A DNA stretch of 64,000 nt from Mycobacterium tilburgii (GCF_902168065.1 NZ_LR655695.1:34319-98318); one strand, 5' to 3'; shown: positions 1 through 14,004, counted from the stretch's first letter. Made by a program: numbers and translations. The notes: generated by a model not told the origin, from the sequence alone.

Positions 1-140
1 TCGTTGACCTCTGTGGTGCCCGGCCCCGCCGCTCCCGGGGAGCCGCCGGTCGGGGAGCTCTGCTGAACACGTTGCTTAAGACCGGACAGGTCGACCGCTC
101 CAGCCAGCGCGGGACCAATCGAAGATCTTGGACGCGTCAC
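1..140 (-). CDS. thioredoxin-like co-chaperone (CnoX/YbbN family), 5' end only
   Basis: Only the first 46 or so codons lie in the window, and the gene runs off the left edge. Translation from a GTG at 140-138 begins VTRPRSSIGPALAGAVDLS, which matches the N-terminus I remember for the Mtb Rv1324 thioredoxin-like protein. The thioredoxin fold and TPR part of that family lie beyond the window. It sits just downstream of fadA4 on the same strand, as in Mtb. The 175 bases between it and the fadA4 stop show nothing further. Identification rests on the short N-terminus and synteny. Confidence 0.65.
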   Translation of the reverse strand, partial: MTRPRSSIGPALAGAVDLSGLKQRVQQSSPTGGSPGAAGPGTTEVN

Positions 141-315
141 GCCGACAAGTCTGTCATGCGCGGCAACCGGGGAGCCACCCCGCTCCGGGCATTGCCGGAA
201 CCGGAAATGGGCCTCCGGAGGAGACAGCAGGAGGCGTTGCCGACTCATGAGAGCAAAATCACAGCGGACCCCCCTAGACCCCATTCCAGCAACGCTGACC
301 GGTGGTCAGAATCGG

Positions 316-1509
316 TTACCCGGCACGCAGGATCAGGGCGTCGCCCTGGCCGCCGGCACCGCACAGCGCCGCTACTCCGTAACCCTTGCCGCGGCGCGCC
401 AGTTCCAGGGCCACGTGCATCGTGATCCGAGCCCCCGACATGCCGATCGGGTGACCGACCGCGATGGCGCCGCCGTTGACGTTGACGATGCCCGAGTCGA
501 CACCGAGTGCGCGTGTGGAGGCCAGCGCCACCGCCGCGAACGCCTCGTTGATCTCGACGACGTCGAGCTGATCAACCGAGATGCCCTCCCGACCGAGGGC
601 CTTCTTGATCGCGTTGGCCGGCTGCGACTGCAGGGTCGAATCCGGCCCCGCGACAACACCGTGCGCACCGATTTCGGCGAGCCAGGACAAACCCAGCTCC
701 TGCGCCTTGGCCTTGTGCATCACTACGACCGCAGCGGCCCCGTCGGAGATTTGCGATGCGGAACCGGCGGTGATGGTGCCGTCCTTGCGGAACGCGGGTT
801 TGAGACCGCCCAATGATTCGGGGGTGGTGTTTGCCCGGATGCCCTCGTCCTCGCAGAACTGCAACGGATCACCTTTGCGCTGCGGGATATTCACCGGCAC
901 CACCTCGTCGGTGAAGACACCGTCCTTCCACGCCGCGGCGGCCTTTTGATGCGACGCGGCGGCATATTCGTCTTGCTCCTGTCGGGTGAACTTGTCGACG
1001 TCGTTGCGTTGTTCGGTCAGGGCGCCCATCGGTTGGTCGGTGAACACGTCGTGTAGGCCGTCGTAGACCATGTGGTCGAGCACCGTCACGTCCCCGTATT
1101 TGTAGCCGGCCCGGCTGCCCATCAGCAGGTGGGGCGCCTTCGTCATGGACTCCTGACCGCCGGCCACCACGACGTCGAACTCGCCCGCCCGGATCAGCTG
1201 GTCAGCGAGAGCGATCGCGTCGATGCCGGACAGGCACATCTTATTGATGGACAAGGCCGGAACATCCCAGCCGATGCCGGCCGCGACCGCCGACTGGCGG
1301 GCGGGCATCTGACCCGCGCCGGCGGTCAGCACCTGGCCCATGATCACGTACTCGACCAACGACCCGGGCGCCTCGACATTAGGGAAGGCCTTTTCCAGGG
1401 CGCCCTTGATGGCGATACCGCCCAGATCGGTGGCGCTGAAGCCCTTCAGCGAACCCATTAGCTTGCCTATCGGTGTCCGGGCTCCGGCAACGATTACCGA
1501 TGTCGTCAT
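316..1509 (-). CDS. fadA4: acetyl-CoA acetyltransferase (thiolase)
   Basis: Type II thiolase of 397 residues that condenses or cleaves acetyl-CoA/acetoacetyl-CoA in the cytoplasm. The nucleophile cysteine is in [10 protein letters not shown] (around residue 92), the catalytic His is in [14 protein letters not shown] and the second catalytic Cys is in [10 protein letters not shown] near the C-terminus, so the active site is complete. The start is an ATG with a strong AGGAGG site a few bases upstream (1514-1520 on the complement). Length is close to the Mtb FadA4 (389). It is divergent from the methylmalonyl-CoA epimerase gene, and both serve acyl-CoA metabolism. No damage is visible. Confidence 0.93.
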   Translation of the reverse strand: MTTSVIVAGARTPIGKLMGSLKGFSATDLGGIAIKGALEKAFPNVEAPGSLVEYVIMGQVLTAGAGQMPARQSAVAAGIGWDVPALSINKMCLSGIDAIALADQLIRAGEFDVVVAGGQESMTKAPHLLMGSRAGYKYGDVTVLDHMVYDGLHDVFTDQPMGALTEQRNDVDKFTRQEQDEYAAASHQKAAAAWKDGVFTDEVVPVNIPQRKGDPLQFCEDEGIRANTTPESLGGLKPAFRKDGTITAGSASQISDGAAAVVVMHKAKAQELGLSWLAEIGAHGVVAGPDSTLQSQPANAIKKALGREGISVDQLDVVEINEAFAAVALASTRALGVDSGIVNVNGGAIAVGHPIGMSGARITMHVALELARRGKGYGVAALCGAGGQGDALILRAG

Positions 1510-1590
1510 AACAACCTCCTAGCGACGGGTGGACGGCTGTTGCGGCCTCCCCGGGAAGCGCGATCTTTGCCGTCAGGTTACCGTTATGTG

Positions 1591-2053
1591 ATGACGACCG
1601 ATCAAGTTGACGCCCGTCAGATCCTGGCCACCTCGCTAATGACTGCGGTCGATCACGTCGGCATCGCCTTCGCCGACCTCGATGCGGCCATCGCCTGGTA
1701 TCACGACACGCTGGGCATGGTTCTGGTGCACGAAGAGATCAACGAGGACCAGGGAATCCGCGAAGCCATGATCGCCGTGCAGGACGGCGAGCCGGGCACC
1801 GCGCAGATCCAGTTGATGGCGCCAATCGACGAATCATCGGCAATCGCGAAGTTCCTGGACAAGCGCGGCCCGGGCATCCAGCAGATGGCGGTTCGGGTCA
1901 GCGATCTGGACGCCCTTTGCGAGCAGCTGCGCGAGAAGGGCATTCGGCTGGTCTACGAGGCGCCGCGGCGCGGCACAGCGAACTCCCGGATCAACTTCAC
2001 CCCCCAAGGACGCCGGCGGCGTGCTGATGGAGCTGGTCGAGCCGGCCCTCTAG
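1591..2053 (+). pseudogene. mce: methylmalonyl-CoA epimerase, frameshifted near the C-terminus
   Basis: VOC-fold epimerase converting (S)- to (R)-methylmalonyl-CoA in propionate/odd-chain catabolism. The reading frame from ATG 1591 gives MTTDQVDARQILATSLMTA, then HVGIAF with the first metal-binding His. About 130 codons in, a run of C at roughly 2000-2005 breaks the frame: the expected KDAGGVLMELVEPAL tail, carrying the last metal-ligand Glu, is read one base over and ends at TAG 2051-2053. As sequenced, the open frame continues into unrelated Arg-rich sequence to 2385. A single homopolymer change is the kind of difference a sequencing error can make, so the gene may be functional in the organism. 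Confidence 0.75.
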
Positions 2054-2064
2054 CCGCTCACCGA

Positions 2065-2372
2065 TCACGACCACTTTCTGGTCGGGCCACGGTTTGCCCG
2101 ATTCGCCCAGCACGGCGTATGCCAGTGCCGACGGCCGGCTTCCCTAGTTTGCGAAGCACCCCCGGCCGAGTCTGCCGGCCACACCACAAGATGCGCAGTG
2201 CCGGAACGGATTTCGTGGTCACATCCGGTACAGCGATAAGTTTTGACGGCATGCCGCCGCGAACGGGGCGCACTTCGTACTCGTGCCGGTCGGGCCCCAT
2301 CTCCACCCGTTGCAGTACCGGCGACAGCGCGGGCGGTTGCTGCTGGCGGGGCGGTGTGCGACGCCGAGCCAT
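2065..2372 (-). pseudogene. conserved mycobacterial hypothetical protein (Rv1322-like), frameshifted
   Basis: The N-terminus (MARRRTPPRQQ, then VEMGPDRHEYEVRPV) matches the small conserved protein beside the epimerase gene in Mtb. After about 40 codons one base is missing. In the neighbouring frame the rest of the protein is clear: KTYRCTGCDHEIRSGTAH, then HLVVWP, RRHWHTPCW and a stop at 2065-2067. The paired CxxC and HxxxC in that C-terminal half suggest a zinc ribbon. The function is unknown. It overlaps neither neighbour and faces the epimerase gene tail to tail. Confidence 0.65.
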
Positions 2373-2394
2373 GCGACGAGTTTAGTCCGGCGCG

Positions 2395-3075
2395 TCAGAA
2401 CAGCCGGTACTCATCGTTGTCCATTCCCCGCATCTTGTCGTAATCCAATGTCAGACAACGTATTCCGCGGTCGGTGGCTAAAGTTCGCGCCTGAGGTTTA
2501 ATCTGCTGCGCCGCGAACACGCCTTTGACCGGGGCCAGGACGCTGTCGCGATTCAACAATTCCAGGTACCGGGTGAGTTGCTCCACCCCGTCGATCTCGC
2601 CGCGCCGCTTGATCTCGACCGCAACCGAATTGCCCAATTCGTCGCGGCACAACAGATCGACCGGACCGATCGCCGTCATGTACTCGCGCCGCACCAGCGT
2701 GTAGCTCTCACCCAACAAGTGGATATGTTCGGCGAGCAACGCCTGCAGGTGTGCCTCGACACCGTCCTTGACCAGCCCGGGGTCGACACCGAGTTCGTGG
2801 CTGGAGTCGTGCTCGATCTTCTCGACCGCGATGCGCAGTTGTTCGCCCGCCTTGTTCTCGACGACCCACACCGGCGTCTCGCCGCTGAGTTTCTCGGTCA
2901 GCCAGCAGGGTGGGCTCATCCAGTTCAGCGGTTTGTAGGCGTGGTCGTCGGCGTGCACGCTGACCGATTCGTCGGCCTTGAACAGCAGCAGCCTGCGTGC
3001 CGACGGCAGATGCGCTGTGAGGCGACCAACGTAGTCGACGGTGCACTGAGCAATCACTAAACGCACCCGACTCAC
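2395..3075 (-). CDS. nucS: mismatch-specific endonuclease NucS/EndoMS
   Basis: 226 residues, full length for the actinobacterial NucS family, which replaces MutS/MutL mismatch repair by cutting both strands at mismatches. The N-terminal DNA-binding half is followed by the RecB-like nuclease core [10 protein letters not shown]...VAVEIKRRG (around residues 150-175), whose Asp, Glu and Lys form the catalytic site, then [12 protein letters not shown]. The C-terminal YRLF resembles the clamp-interacting end of the family. The start is a GTG at 3075-3073, only 9 bases from the divergent cyclase pseudogene. It is intact, so mutation avoidance through this route should still work in a genome that is otherwise losing repair genes. 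Confidence 0.95.
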   Translation of the reverse strand: MSRVRLVIAQCTVDYVGRLTAHLPSARRLLLFKADESVSVHADDHAYKPLNWMSPPCWLTEKLSGETPVWVVENKAGEQLRIAVEKIEHDSSHELGVDPGLVKDGVEAHLQALLAEHIHLLGESYTLVRREYMTAIGPVDLLCRDELGNSVAVEIKRRGEIDGVEQLTRYLELLNRDSVLAPVKGVFAAQQIKPQARTLATDRGIRCLTLDYDKMRGMDNDEYRLF

Positions 3076-3083
3076 CTTAGAGC

Positions 3084-3955
3084 GTGGCCGACAAATTAGG
3101 CATGTCGGAGAAAACGACGGCGTCGGCCAACAAGTGGACGTCGGCCAACAAGTGGACGTCGGCCAACAAGACTTTGGCCCAACGTTTGGGCCGGATGCTC
3201 GAGGCGGTAACTCGGCAGAGCGGCCGGCTGCCGGAGACGCCGGCGTACGGCTCGTTTTTGCTGGGCCGGGTCACCAAGAGCCAGGCCCGTCGCCGGGTGC
3301 GGATCCAGACCATCCTCACCGTGTTCATCCTCGCGGCGAACCTGATCGGGATCGGTGTCGCGGTGCTGTTGCTGGCCGTCGCGTTGCCCTCGCCCAGCGT
3401 CTTCAGCGACGCGCCGGGGGGGTGGATCACGTTTGCCGTCGCGCCGGCGTACATCGCGGTCGCGCTGGCGCTGGGCACCTACTGGATCACGCGCCGGACC
3501 GTGACCGCACTGCGGTGGGCGATCGAAGAGCGCGAGCCCACCCTCGACGACGAACGCAACACCTTCCTGGTACCGTTCTGGCTCGCCATCGGGATGCTGG
3601 TGCTCTGGGGAGTGGGAACGACGCTGTTGACGATCCTCTATGGGCTGGTCAACACGCTGTTCATACCGATCGTGGGCTTCTCGGTCAGCATCTGCGGCAT
3701 CCTGGTGGCCACCGCGTGCTACCTGTTCACCGAGTTTGCTGCGTGACGCTGATCTTTGGCTTCGTGCTGATGTGGATCCTGTCCTGGCTGACCGCGACCC
3801 CGGTGCAGGGTGGTGCGGGCGGCGCTCAAATGCGTCGAGCAGGAGGCCTGCGCGGCGACCTGGTGGTGTTCGACGGCACCGAGTTGGGCGAACTGCAGCG
3901 TGGCTTCAACGCGATGGTCGACGGCCTGCGGGAGCGCGAACGCGTCCGAGAATGA
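3084..3955 (+). pseudogene. class III adenylate cyclase remnant: membrane part and HAMP only
   Basis: Resembles the N-terminal half of the Mtb Rv1318c/Rv1319c/Rv1320c membrane adenylate cyclases. From GTG 3084 (or ATG 3102) a 220-residue frame covers [15 protein letters not shown] and several hydrophobic helices, ending after CYLFTEFA. The following piece resumes at LIFGFVLMWILSWLTATPV in another frame, so roughly 90 codons between these points in the family are deleted. Another slip follows, then GDLVVFDGTELGELQRGF and NAMVDGLRERERVR from the HAMP region, then a stop. The entire cyclase catalytic domain (family motif VDIVGST) is absent. The N-terminus carries a tandem 18-bp repeat. No cyclase activity is possible. 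Confidence 0.85.
3123..3170 (+). repeat. tandem 18-bp repeat, 2.7 copies
   Basis: The unit TCGGCCAACAAGTGGACG occurs perfectly at 3123-3140 and 3141-3158, then its first 12 bases at 3159-3170. In frame it encodes SANKWT repeated. It lies in the N-terminal tail of the adenylate cyclase remnant, where such repeats are not part of the family as I know it. Confidence 0.95.
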
Positions 3956-4048
3956 TCTGGAATTCGGCGCGACCGTTGTCCCGTGCCGCGCGAGACTTGG
4001 TCGCTTCGGCCATGTCAGTCCGCGACCGCGGCAAGTGGGCGCCGACCC

Positions 4049-4423
4049 CTAACCGCCCCGCACGAGGATGTGGCGGCGGCTCTCGAGCAGCTGACGGAAT
4101 CGCTTGGCGTCGATGGGCATTCGTTGCGGGTCGCAAGCAGCGATCGGCCCGCGCAGCCACACTACCTGCCGGATAGGGCAATCCGCCCGCATCCCCTGCT
4201 GGAATCTGCTGCGTCTCATGACCATCTGCACCTGGCCGGCGGCTCGATCAGTCGGGCGCTCAGCGAAGAACACCCGATCGTCGGTGCAAAACGTCCCGGG
4301 CCCAAGGCCGCGGCCATGTTCGAGCCGGGCAATCGTCGGATCGGCTGGGTGCCTGGGAGTCGAAGCGGTGCGGGTCGCCGACGCGATAAGTCTGGCAGCG
4401 GCCGTCAAATCCGCCTCCGCCAA
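4049..4423 (-). CDS. hypothetical protein, doubtful
   Basis: A 124-codon open frame in the 580-base stretch between the cyclase remnant and the ada-alkA remnant. I do not recognise it. The middle and end (RADCPIRQVVWLRGPIAAC, then DPQRMPIDAKRFRQLLESRR) look more like real protein than the usual Arg/Ala-rich noise of GC-rich antisense frames, but the first 30 residues do not. No clear ribosome-binding site is visible. It could be the 3' remnant of a larger decayed gene. Nothing else was recognised in 3956-4536. Confidence 0.3.
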   Translation of the reverse strand: MAEADLTAAARLIASATRTASTPRHPADPTIARLEHGRGLGPGTFCTDDRVFFAERPTDRAAGQVQMVMRRSRFQQGMRADCPIRQVVWLRGPIAACDPQRMPIDAKRFRQLLESRRHILVRGG

Positions 4424-4536
4424 ACCGGGGCCTGCGACTCAATCCACGCCGTTTTCTGACGGCACGAGCCCCGACTCGCCACGGTCATGTCGCATTTCCG
4501 CCAGTCTTGTCGGGGATCAGGTGTAACTGTGGAGGC

Positions 4537-6022
4537 GTGCACGACGACTTCGAACGCTGCTACCGGGCGTCCAATCCAAGGACGCCCGGTTCGACGGCTG
4601 GTTCGTCACCGCGGTCCTGACCACCGGGATCTACTGCCAGCCCAGCTGCCCCGTGCACCCGCCGTTCGCGCGCAACGTACGGTTTTACCCGACCGCGGCG
4701 GCCGCGCAACGCGCCGGCTTCCGGGCCTGCAAACGGTGTCGACCCGACGCGTCGCCGAGGTCGCCCGAGTGGAATGTGCGCGGCGACGTCGTCGCGCGAG
4801 TCATGCGGCTCATCGCCGACGGCACAGTGGACCGCGACGGGGTGAGCGGATTGGCAGCCCACCTCGGGTACGCCACCCGGCAGCTGGAGCGGCTGTTGCA
4901 GGCCGAGGTCGGGGCCGGGCCGCTCGCACTGGCCCGAGCCCAACGGAGCCAGACGGCCCGGCTGCTGATCGAGACGACCGACCTTGCCGTTCTGTGATGT
5001 CGCCTTCGCCGCCGGGTTCTCCAGCATTCGCCAATTCAACGACACCGTGCGCCTGGTATTCGAAAACACCCCCACCGAGTTGCGCCGCCGAGCAGCGTTC
5101 CGATCCGGGTCACCCACGAGTTCGCCTGGGACGGTGAGCCTTCGGCTGCCCGTACGGAGACCGTTCGCGTACGAGGGGGTCTTCGGCCACCTGGCGGCCG
5201 GCGCGGCACCCGGATGCGAGGGAGGTCCGCGACGGGGCCTATCGGCGCAGCCTTCGGCTTCCCAGCGGCAATGCGTTGGTCGCGTTGACCCCGGCCGGTC
5301 GACCACGTCCGCTGCATGCTCGTACTCGACGGCTTTCGCGATCTCACCACCGCGATCGCGCGGTGTCGCCGGCTGCTCGATCTCGACGCAGATCCCGAGG
5401 CGACTGTCAATGCGCTCAGCCGCGACCCGCTGCTGGAGCCCGTGGTGGTCAAGACCCCTGTGCAACGCATCCCTCGCACGGTCGACGAGGCCGAATTGGC
5501 CGTGCGCGCGGTGCTGGGCCAGCAGGTGTCGACGAAGGCCGCACGCACCCACGTCGGTCGACTGGTGAGGGCGTATGGACAACCGATCGCCGATCCCGAA
5601 GGTGCACTGACGCATACCTTTCCCGTCGTCGAGCAGCTGGCCGAGATCGATCCCGTCCACTTGGCGGTGCCCAAGGCGCAGCGGACCCTGAGCTCGCTGA
5701 TCGAGGGGCTCATCGACAGCAGCGTGGTGCTGGACGTCGGCAGCGATTGGGGCCGGGCCCGGTGCCAACTGCTGACGTTGCCGGGCGTCGGCCCGTGGAC
5801 CGCCGAGGTCATCGCGATGCGTGGGGCTTGGTGATCCGAACGCCTTCCCGGCCAGCTGGGATTGCAACTGGCCGCCCAAGGGTTGAGCTTGCCGGCGAAT
5901 CAGCGGAAACTGATGGAATACAGCGCAAATTGGCGGCCCTGGCGCGCGTATGCCACCACAGCACCTGTGGACCACCCGTCAAGCATCCGGTAAACCACTG
6001 GCCGCCACAGGAGGTCGCATGA
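4537..6022 (+). pseudogene. alkA: Ada-type regulator/AlkA DNA glycosylase fusion, multiply frameshifted
   Basis: In Mtb the single protein (Rv1317c) has an Ada metal-binding domain, an AraC-type helix-turn-helix and a 3-methyladenine glycosylase domain. All parts can be found here in order but in different frames: GTG 4537 [10 protein letters not shown]; a slip; [19 protein letters not shown] to LLIETTDLA (4600-4990); a slip; DVAFAAGFSSIRQFNDTVR to GVFGHLAAGA; slips around 5220-5310; the glycosylase core MLVLDGFRDLTTA to LPGVGPWTAEVIAMRG (5316-5834, with the helix-hairpin-helix LPGVGPWTAE); a slip; and HPVNHWPPQEVA ending at 6022. At least five indels rule out function. The stop overlaps the ogt start (ATGA), so the two were one operon. 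Confidence 0.92.
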
Positions 6023-6510
6023 TCCAGTACCGCACCGTCGACAGCCCGATCGGCCTGCTGACCCTGGCCGGCTACGACGACGTCTTGACGAACCTTCGAA
6101 TGGTTGATCAGACCTACGAACCCAGCCGGGCCGATTGGTCACAGGACCCGAAGGCATTCGAGAAGGCCGCCGATCAGCTCACGGCATATTTCGCCGGCGA
6201 ATTAACGCATTTCGACGTCGAACTCGATTTGCGCGGCACCGAATTTCAGCGGCGAGTGTGGCATGCGCTGCTCACCATTCCGTACGGGGAAACCCGCTCC
6301 TATGGCGAGATCGCCGCGCAGATCGGCGCACCCGGCGCCACTCGGGCGGTGGGATTGGCCAACGGACACAATCCGATCGCGATTGTCGTTCCGTGTCATC
6401 GGGTCATCGGCGCGAATGGCAGCCTTACCGGATTCGGTGGTGGCCTCGGCCGAAAGCGGACGCTGCTGGAATTGGAAAAACAGCGCCAAAATTTGACTCT
6501 TTTCGATTAA
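6019..6510 (+). CDS. ogt: methylated-DNA--protein-cysteine methyltransferase
   Basis: 163 residues. It removes O6-alkyl groups from guanine in one suicide transfer to cysteine. The active-site PCHRVIG motif is present near residue 130, preceded by the helix-turn-helix segment ETRSYGEIAAQIGAPGATRA and the Asn of the hinge (GLANGHNP). The ATG at 6019 overlaps the stop of the ada-alkA remnant and has GGAGGT just upstream. It remains intact although its operon partner is destroyed, so direct reversal survives while base excision of alkylated purines by this locus is lost. Confidence 0.93.
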   Translation: MIQYRTVDSPIGLLTLAGYDDVLTNLRMVDQTYEPSRADWSQDPKAFEKAADQLTAYFAGELTHFDVELDLRGTEFQRRVWHALLTIPYGETRSYGEIAAQIGAPGATRAVGLANGHNPIAIVVPCHRVIGANGSLTGFGGGLGRKRTLLELEKQRQNLTLFD

Positions 6511-6516
6511 CCGAGA

Positions 6517-6554
6517 ATGCAAAAACACCCCCCTTGCAGGGGATGTTTTTGCAT
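6517..6554 (-). terminator. terminator of the rRNA operon (also usable by ogt)
   Basis: Near-perfect hairpin: 6517-6531 pairs with 6540-6554 (ATGCAAAAACACCCC against GGGGATGTTTTTGCAT), with a small loop and T-rich or A-rich flanks on each side. It lies between the convergent ogt and 5S genes, so it can stop transcription from both directions. Confidence 0.75.
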
Positions 6555-6557
6555 ATG

Positions 6558-6672
6558 TTTCGGCGGTGTCCTACTTTTCCACCCGAAGGGCAGTATCATT
6601 GGCGCTGACAGGCTTAGCTTCCGGGTTCGGAATGGGACCGGGCGTTTCCCTGTCGCTGTGGCCGCCGTAACT
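6558..6672 (-). rRNA. rrf: 5S ribosomal RNA
   Basis: About 112 nt, read on the minus strand from TTACGGCGGCCACAGCG (6670 downward) to GGACACCGCCG near 6560. The two ends pair in the usual 5S stem. It follows rrl by about 85 nt and precedes the terminator hairpin. End points are approximate to a few bases. Confidence 0.93.
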
Positions 6673-6756
6673 CTGATATACGGAACACTATATTCATTAG
6701 TTGTTCTGGTGGGGGATGTGATATACTGCGCGACAATCAAGACAATCAAGTTGCGA

Positions 6757-11675
<4,919 letters not shown>

Positions 11676-11742
11676 CTCCTCGATAAAACTGAGGTGATTT
11701 TCGAATCAGAGATAACCTGACCTACTAAAATAAAAACACCAC

Positions 11743-11780
11743 CAATTAACTGGTATCAAAACAATTAACTGGCATCAAAA
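11743..11780 (-). repeat. two tandem 19-bp copies in the rRNA leader
   Basis: Positions 11743-11761 and 11762-11780 (CAATTAACTGGTATCAAAA and CAATTAACTGGCATCAAAA on the plus strand) differ at one base. They lie 70-100 bases upstream of the mature 16S 5' end, inside the transcribed leader where RNase III processing stems form. The neighbouring CCATAC at 11785-11790 can pair with GTATGG at 11813-11818. Confidence 0.9.
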
Positions 11781-11912
11781 ATGACCATACCCACACACGG
11801 GGAGTGTTAAAAGTATGGCCAAACAACAACAAACAAAAACACCAAACACACTATTGAGTTCTCAACCAACACTCTATAGCTTGTTTTCACCCTCTTAGGA
11901 AGTAACCGTGCT

Positions 11913-11942
11913 AGTCTAATACAAATCCGGCGGAGTCGTCAA
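11913..11942 (-). promoter_or_regulatory. rrn promoter, proximal (PCL1/P3-like)
   Basis: On the minus strand: -35 TTGACG (complement of 11937-11942), an 18-base spacer, -10 TAGACT (complement of 11913-11918), inside a segment (CCGGATTTGTATTAGACTAG) that closely resembles the main rrnA promoter of Mtb. Downstream lies the conserved mycobacterial leader TTGAGAACTCAATAGTGTG with the antitermination elements. Confidence 0.8.
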
Positions 11943-11989
11943 CCCTCAGTTTTTGCGATCGAGGTGATCGCTGCGAGGACAGCCGTGTC

Positions 11990-12019
11990 GGTCTAGTACC
12001 AATCCGGCGAGGGAGTCGA
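11990..12019 (-). promoter_or_regulatory. rrn promoter, distal copy (P1-like)
   Basis: 77 bases upstream of the proximal promoter: TCGACT (complement of 12014-12019), an 18-base spacer and TAGACC (complement of 11990-11995). The two promoters share CGCCGGATT(G/T)GTA(C/T)TAGAC and then (C/T)(G/A)(A/G)CACGG, so they look like a duplication. This copy has a weaker -35. It lies just past the murA stop, where the P1 promoter of Mtb rrnA also sits. Confidence 0.6.
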
Positions 12020-12075
12020 GCCCCGGTCTCGGTCTCCTTGGAGTGGCGACCGCGCCTGTGGGGCACTGGCTTTGG

Positions 12076-13329
12076 TTACTGTACCCGCTCGATCTGCGCT
12101 CCCAAAATCGCCAGGTTTTCGACGAACAACGGGTAGCCGCGATCGATGTGAAAGACGTCGTGAACCTCGGTGTCACCATCGGCCACGAGGCCCGCCAACA
12201 CCAGTCCGGCGCCGGCGCGGATATCCGAACACCACACCGGCGCACTGGACAATTGGGGCAGCCCACGCACGACGGCGTGATGCCCGTCGGTACGCGCGCC
12301 GGCGCCGAGCCGGATCATTTCTTCGACGAATCGAAACCGCGCCTCGAACACGTTCTCGGTGATCATCGAGGTGCCGTCGGAGATCGAGGCCAGCGCGATC
12401 GCCATAGGCTGCAAATCCGTCGGGAAACCGGGAAACGGCAGTGTGGCAACGTTCATCGCCTTCGGACGCTCGTACTGGCTGACCCGGAAACTGTTGTCGG
12501 TCTGGGTGACGGTGGCGCCCGCGTCGTGCAGCTTGTGCAGCACCACTTGCAGGTGCGACGGATCGATTCCGGTCACCGAGATGTCCCCGCGCGTGATGGC
12601 GGCGGCGATCCCCCAGGTCGCGGCCACGATGCGGTCGCCGATCACCCGGTGTTCGGTGGGATAGAGCCGGTCGACCCCGGCGATGGTCATGGTCGGCGAA
12701 CCGGCGCCTTCGATCCGGGCACCCATCTGGTTGAGCATCGTGCACAGGTCGACGACGTCGGGTTCGCGCGCCGCGTTGTGGATGGTGGTGACCCCCTTCG
12801 CCACGACGGCCGCCATCAAGATGTTCTCGGTAGCCCCCACCGACGGGAACTCCAACTGAATCTCCGCGCCGCGCAACGTATCCGCGTGCGCGACGACGCA
12901 TCCGTGCTTGATGTTGCACGTCGCGCCCAGCTGCCGCAGGCCCGCTTGGTGCATGTCCAGCGGGCGCGACCCGATCGCGTCGCCGCCGGGCAGCGCGACC
13001 CGGGCCTTTTTGCATCGGCCGACCAACGGGCCCAGCACACACACCGAAGCCCGGAACTGGCGCACGGCAGCAAAGTCGGCGTCGTACTTGGGTTCGTCGG
13101 GTGAGGTGATCCGGGCGACGTCGCCGTCGAGCTCGACCGTGGCACCCAGGCCCCGCAGCACCTCGGCCATCAACGGCACATCGAGGATGTCCGGACAGTT
13201 GGTGATGGTGCTGGTGCCTTCGGCCAACAGGGTCGCAGCCATCAGCTTGAGCACGCTGTTCTTGGCGCCCCCCACTGCGACTTCGCCGGACAACCGGTTG
13301 CCTCCGGTCACCACGAATCGCTCAGCCAC
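12076..13329 (-). CDS. murA: UDP-N-acetylglucosamine 1-carboxyvinyltransferase
   Basis: 417 residues, full length. It performs the first committed step of peptidoglycan synthesis, adding enolpyruvate from PEP to UDP-GlcNAc in the cytosol. The EPSP-synthase-like fold is recognisable throughout: [13 protein letters not shown] at the start, [14 protein letters not shown] in the middle. The active-site loop reads [17 protein letters not shown] (about residues 112-128), with Asp where most bacteria have the fosfomycin-reactive Cys. This is the known mycobacterial form and confers intrinsic fosfomycin resistance. It lies upstream of the rRNA operon and may cotranscribe with it through the P1 region. 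The start is an ATG-class codon at 13329. Confidence 0.96.
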   Translation of the reverse strand: MAERFVVTGGNRLSGEVAVGGAKNSVLKLMAATLLAEGTSTITNCPDILDVPLMAEVLRGLGATVELDGDVARITSPDEPKYDADFAAVRQFRASVCVLGPLVGRCKKARVALPGGDAIGSRPLDMHQAGLRQLGATCNIKHGCVVAHADTLRGAEIQLEFPSVGATENILMAAVVAKGVTTIHNAAREPDVVDLCTMLNQMGARIEGAGSPTMTIAGVDRLYPTEHRVIGDRIVAATWGIAAAITRGDISVTGIDPSHLQVVLHKLHDAGATVTQTDNSFRVSQYERPKAMNVATLPFPGFPTDLQPMAIALASISDGTSMITENVFEARFRFVEEMIRLGAGARTDGHHAVVRGLPQLSSAPVWCSDIRAGAGLVLAGLVADGDTEVHDVFHIDRGYPLFVENLAILGAQIERVQ

Positions 13330-13399
13330 CCGTGACAGTCTAGTGAAACGCTATCGGCTTGTCAGTCAGCTAAGGCTGTTGGCCGAGTACGGTTTGGTC

Positions 13400-13972
13400 A
13401 TGACAGTGCATCTGACCCGCATCTACACCCGGACCGGTGATGACGGAGCCGCAGGGCTGAGCGACTTCTCGCGAGTCTCCAAGAACGACCCTCGCCTGGT
13501 CGCCTACGCCGATTGTGACGAGGCCAACTCCGCGATCGGCGTCGCCATCGCCGGGCCGGCCCGATCACGAGATCACGGCGGTACTGCGACAGGTTCAAAA
13601 CGATTTGTTCGACGCCGGCGCCGACCTGTCCACCCCGGTCGTCGAGAACCCGAAGTATCCCCCTGCGCGTCACCCAGCCCTGCATCGACCGCCTCGAAGG
13701 TTGGTGTGACAAATATAACGAGCCGCTGCCGCCGCTGAATTCTTTTGTGCTGCCGGGAGGTTCGCCGCTTTCGACCCTACTGCACATGGCGCGCACGGTG
13801 ATGCGCCGGGCCGAGCGATCCGCTTGGGCGGCCGTGGATTCCGCGCCGGACCGTCAATGCGCTGCCGGCGAAATACCTGAACCGGCTGTCGGATCTGCTT
13901 TTTATCCTGTCGCGCGCAGCCAACCCCGACGGCGATGTGCTGTGGAAGCCGGCCGACGGCGCCGCCGACTGA
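13400..13972 (+). pseudogene. PduO-type cob(I)alamin adenosyltransferase, frameshifted
   Basis: Corresponds to Mtb Rv1314c. ATG 13400 gives MTVHLTRIYTRTGDDGAAG, carrying the N-terminal ATP-binding TRTGD motif, then SDFSRVSKNDPRLVAYAD up to GVAIAG. Near 13556 an extra base shifts the frame ([19 protein letters not shown] continues one frame over), another slip follows near 13655 ([20 protein letters not shown] in a third frame, with [15 protein letters not shown]) and another near 13845, after which [20 protein letters not shown] is readable to the stop at 13970-13972. Three indels in a gene of about 190 codons. The family makes adenosylcobalamin, the cofactor of methylmalonyl-CoA mutase. Confidence 0.88.
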
Positions 13973-14004
13973 CGCGTTAATCGGTTGAGCAGGCACGCTT
14001 TTGG

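Noticed and set aside
3123..3170. Repeat considered as a CRISPR fragment
   Set aside because: The copies are directly adjacent without spacers and in frame with a protein; it is a simple tandem duplication.
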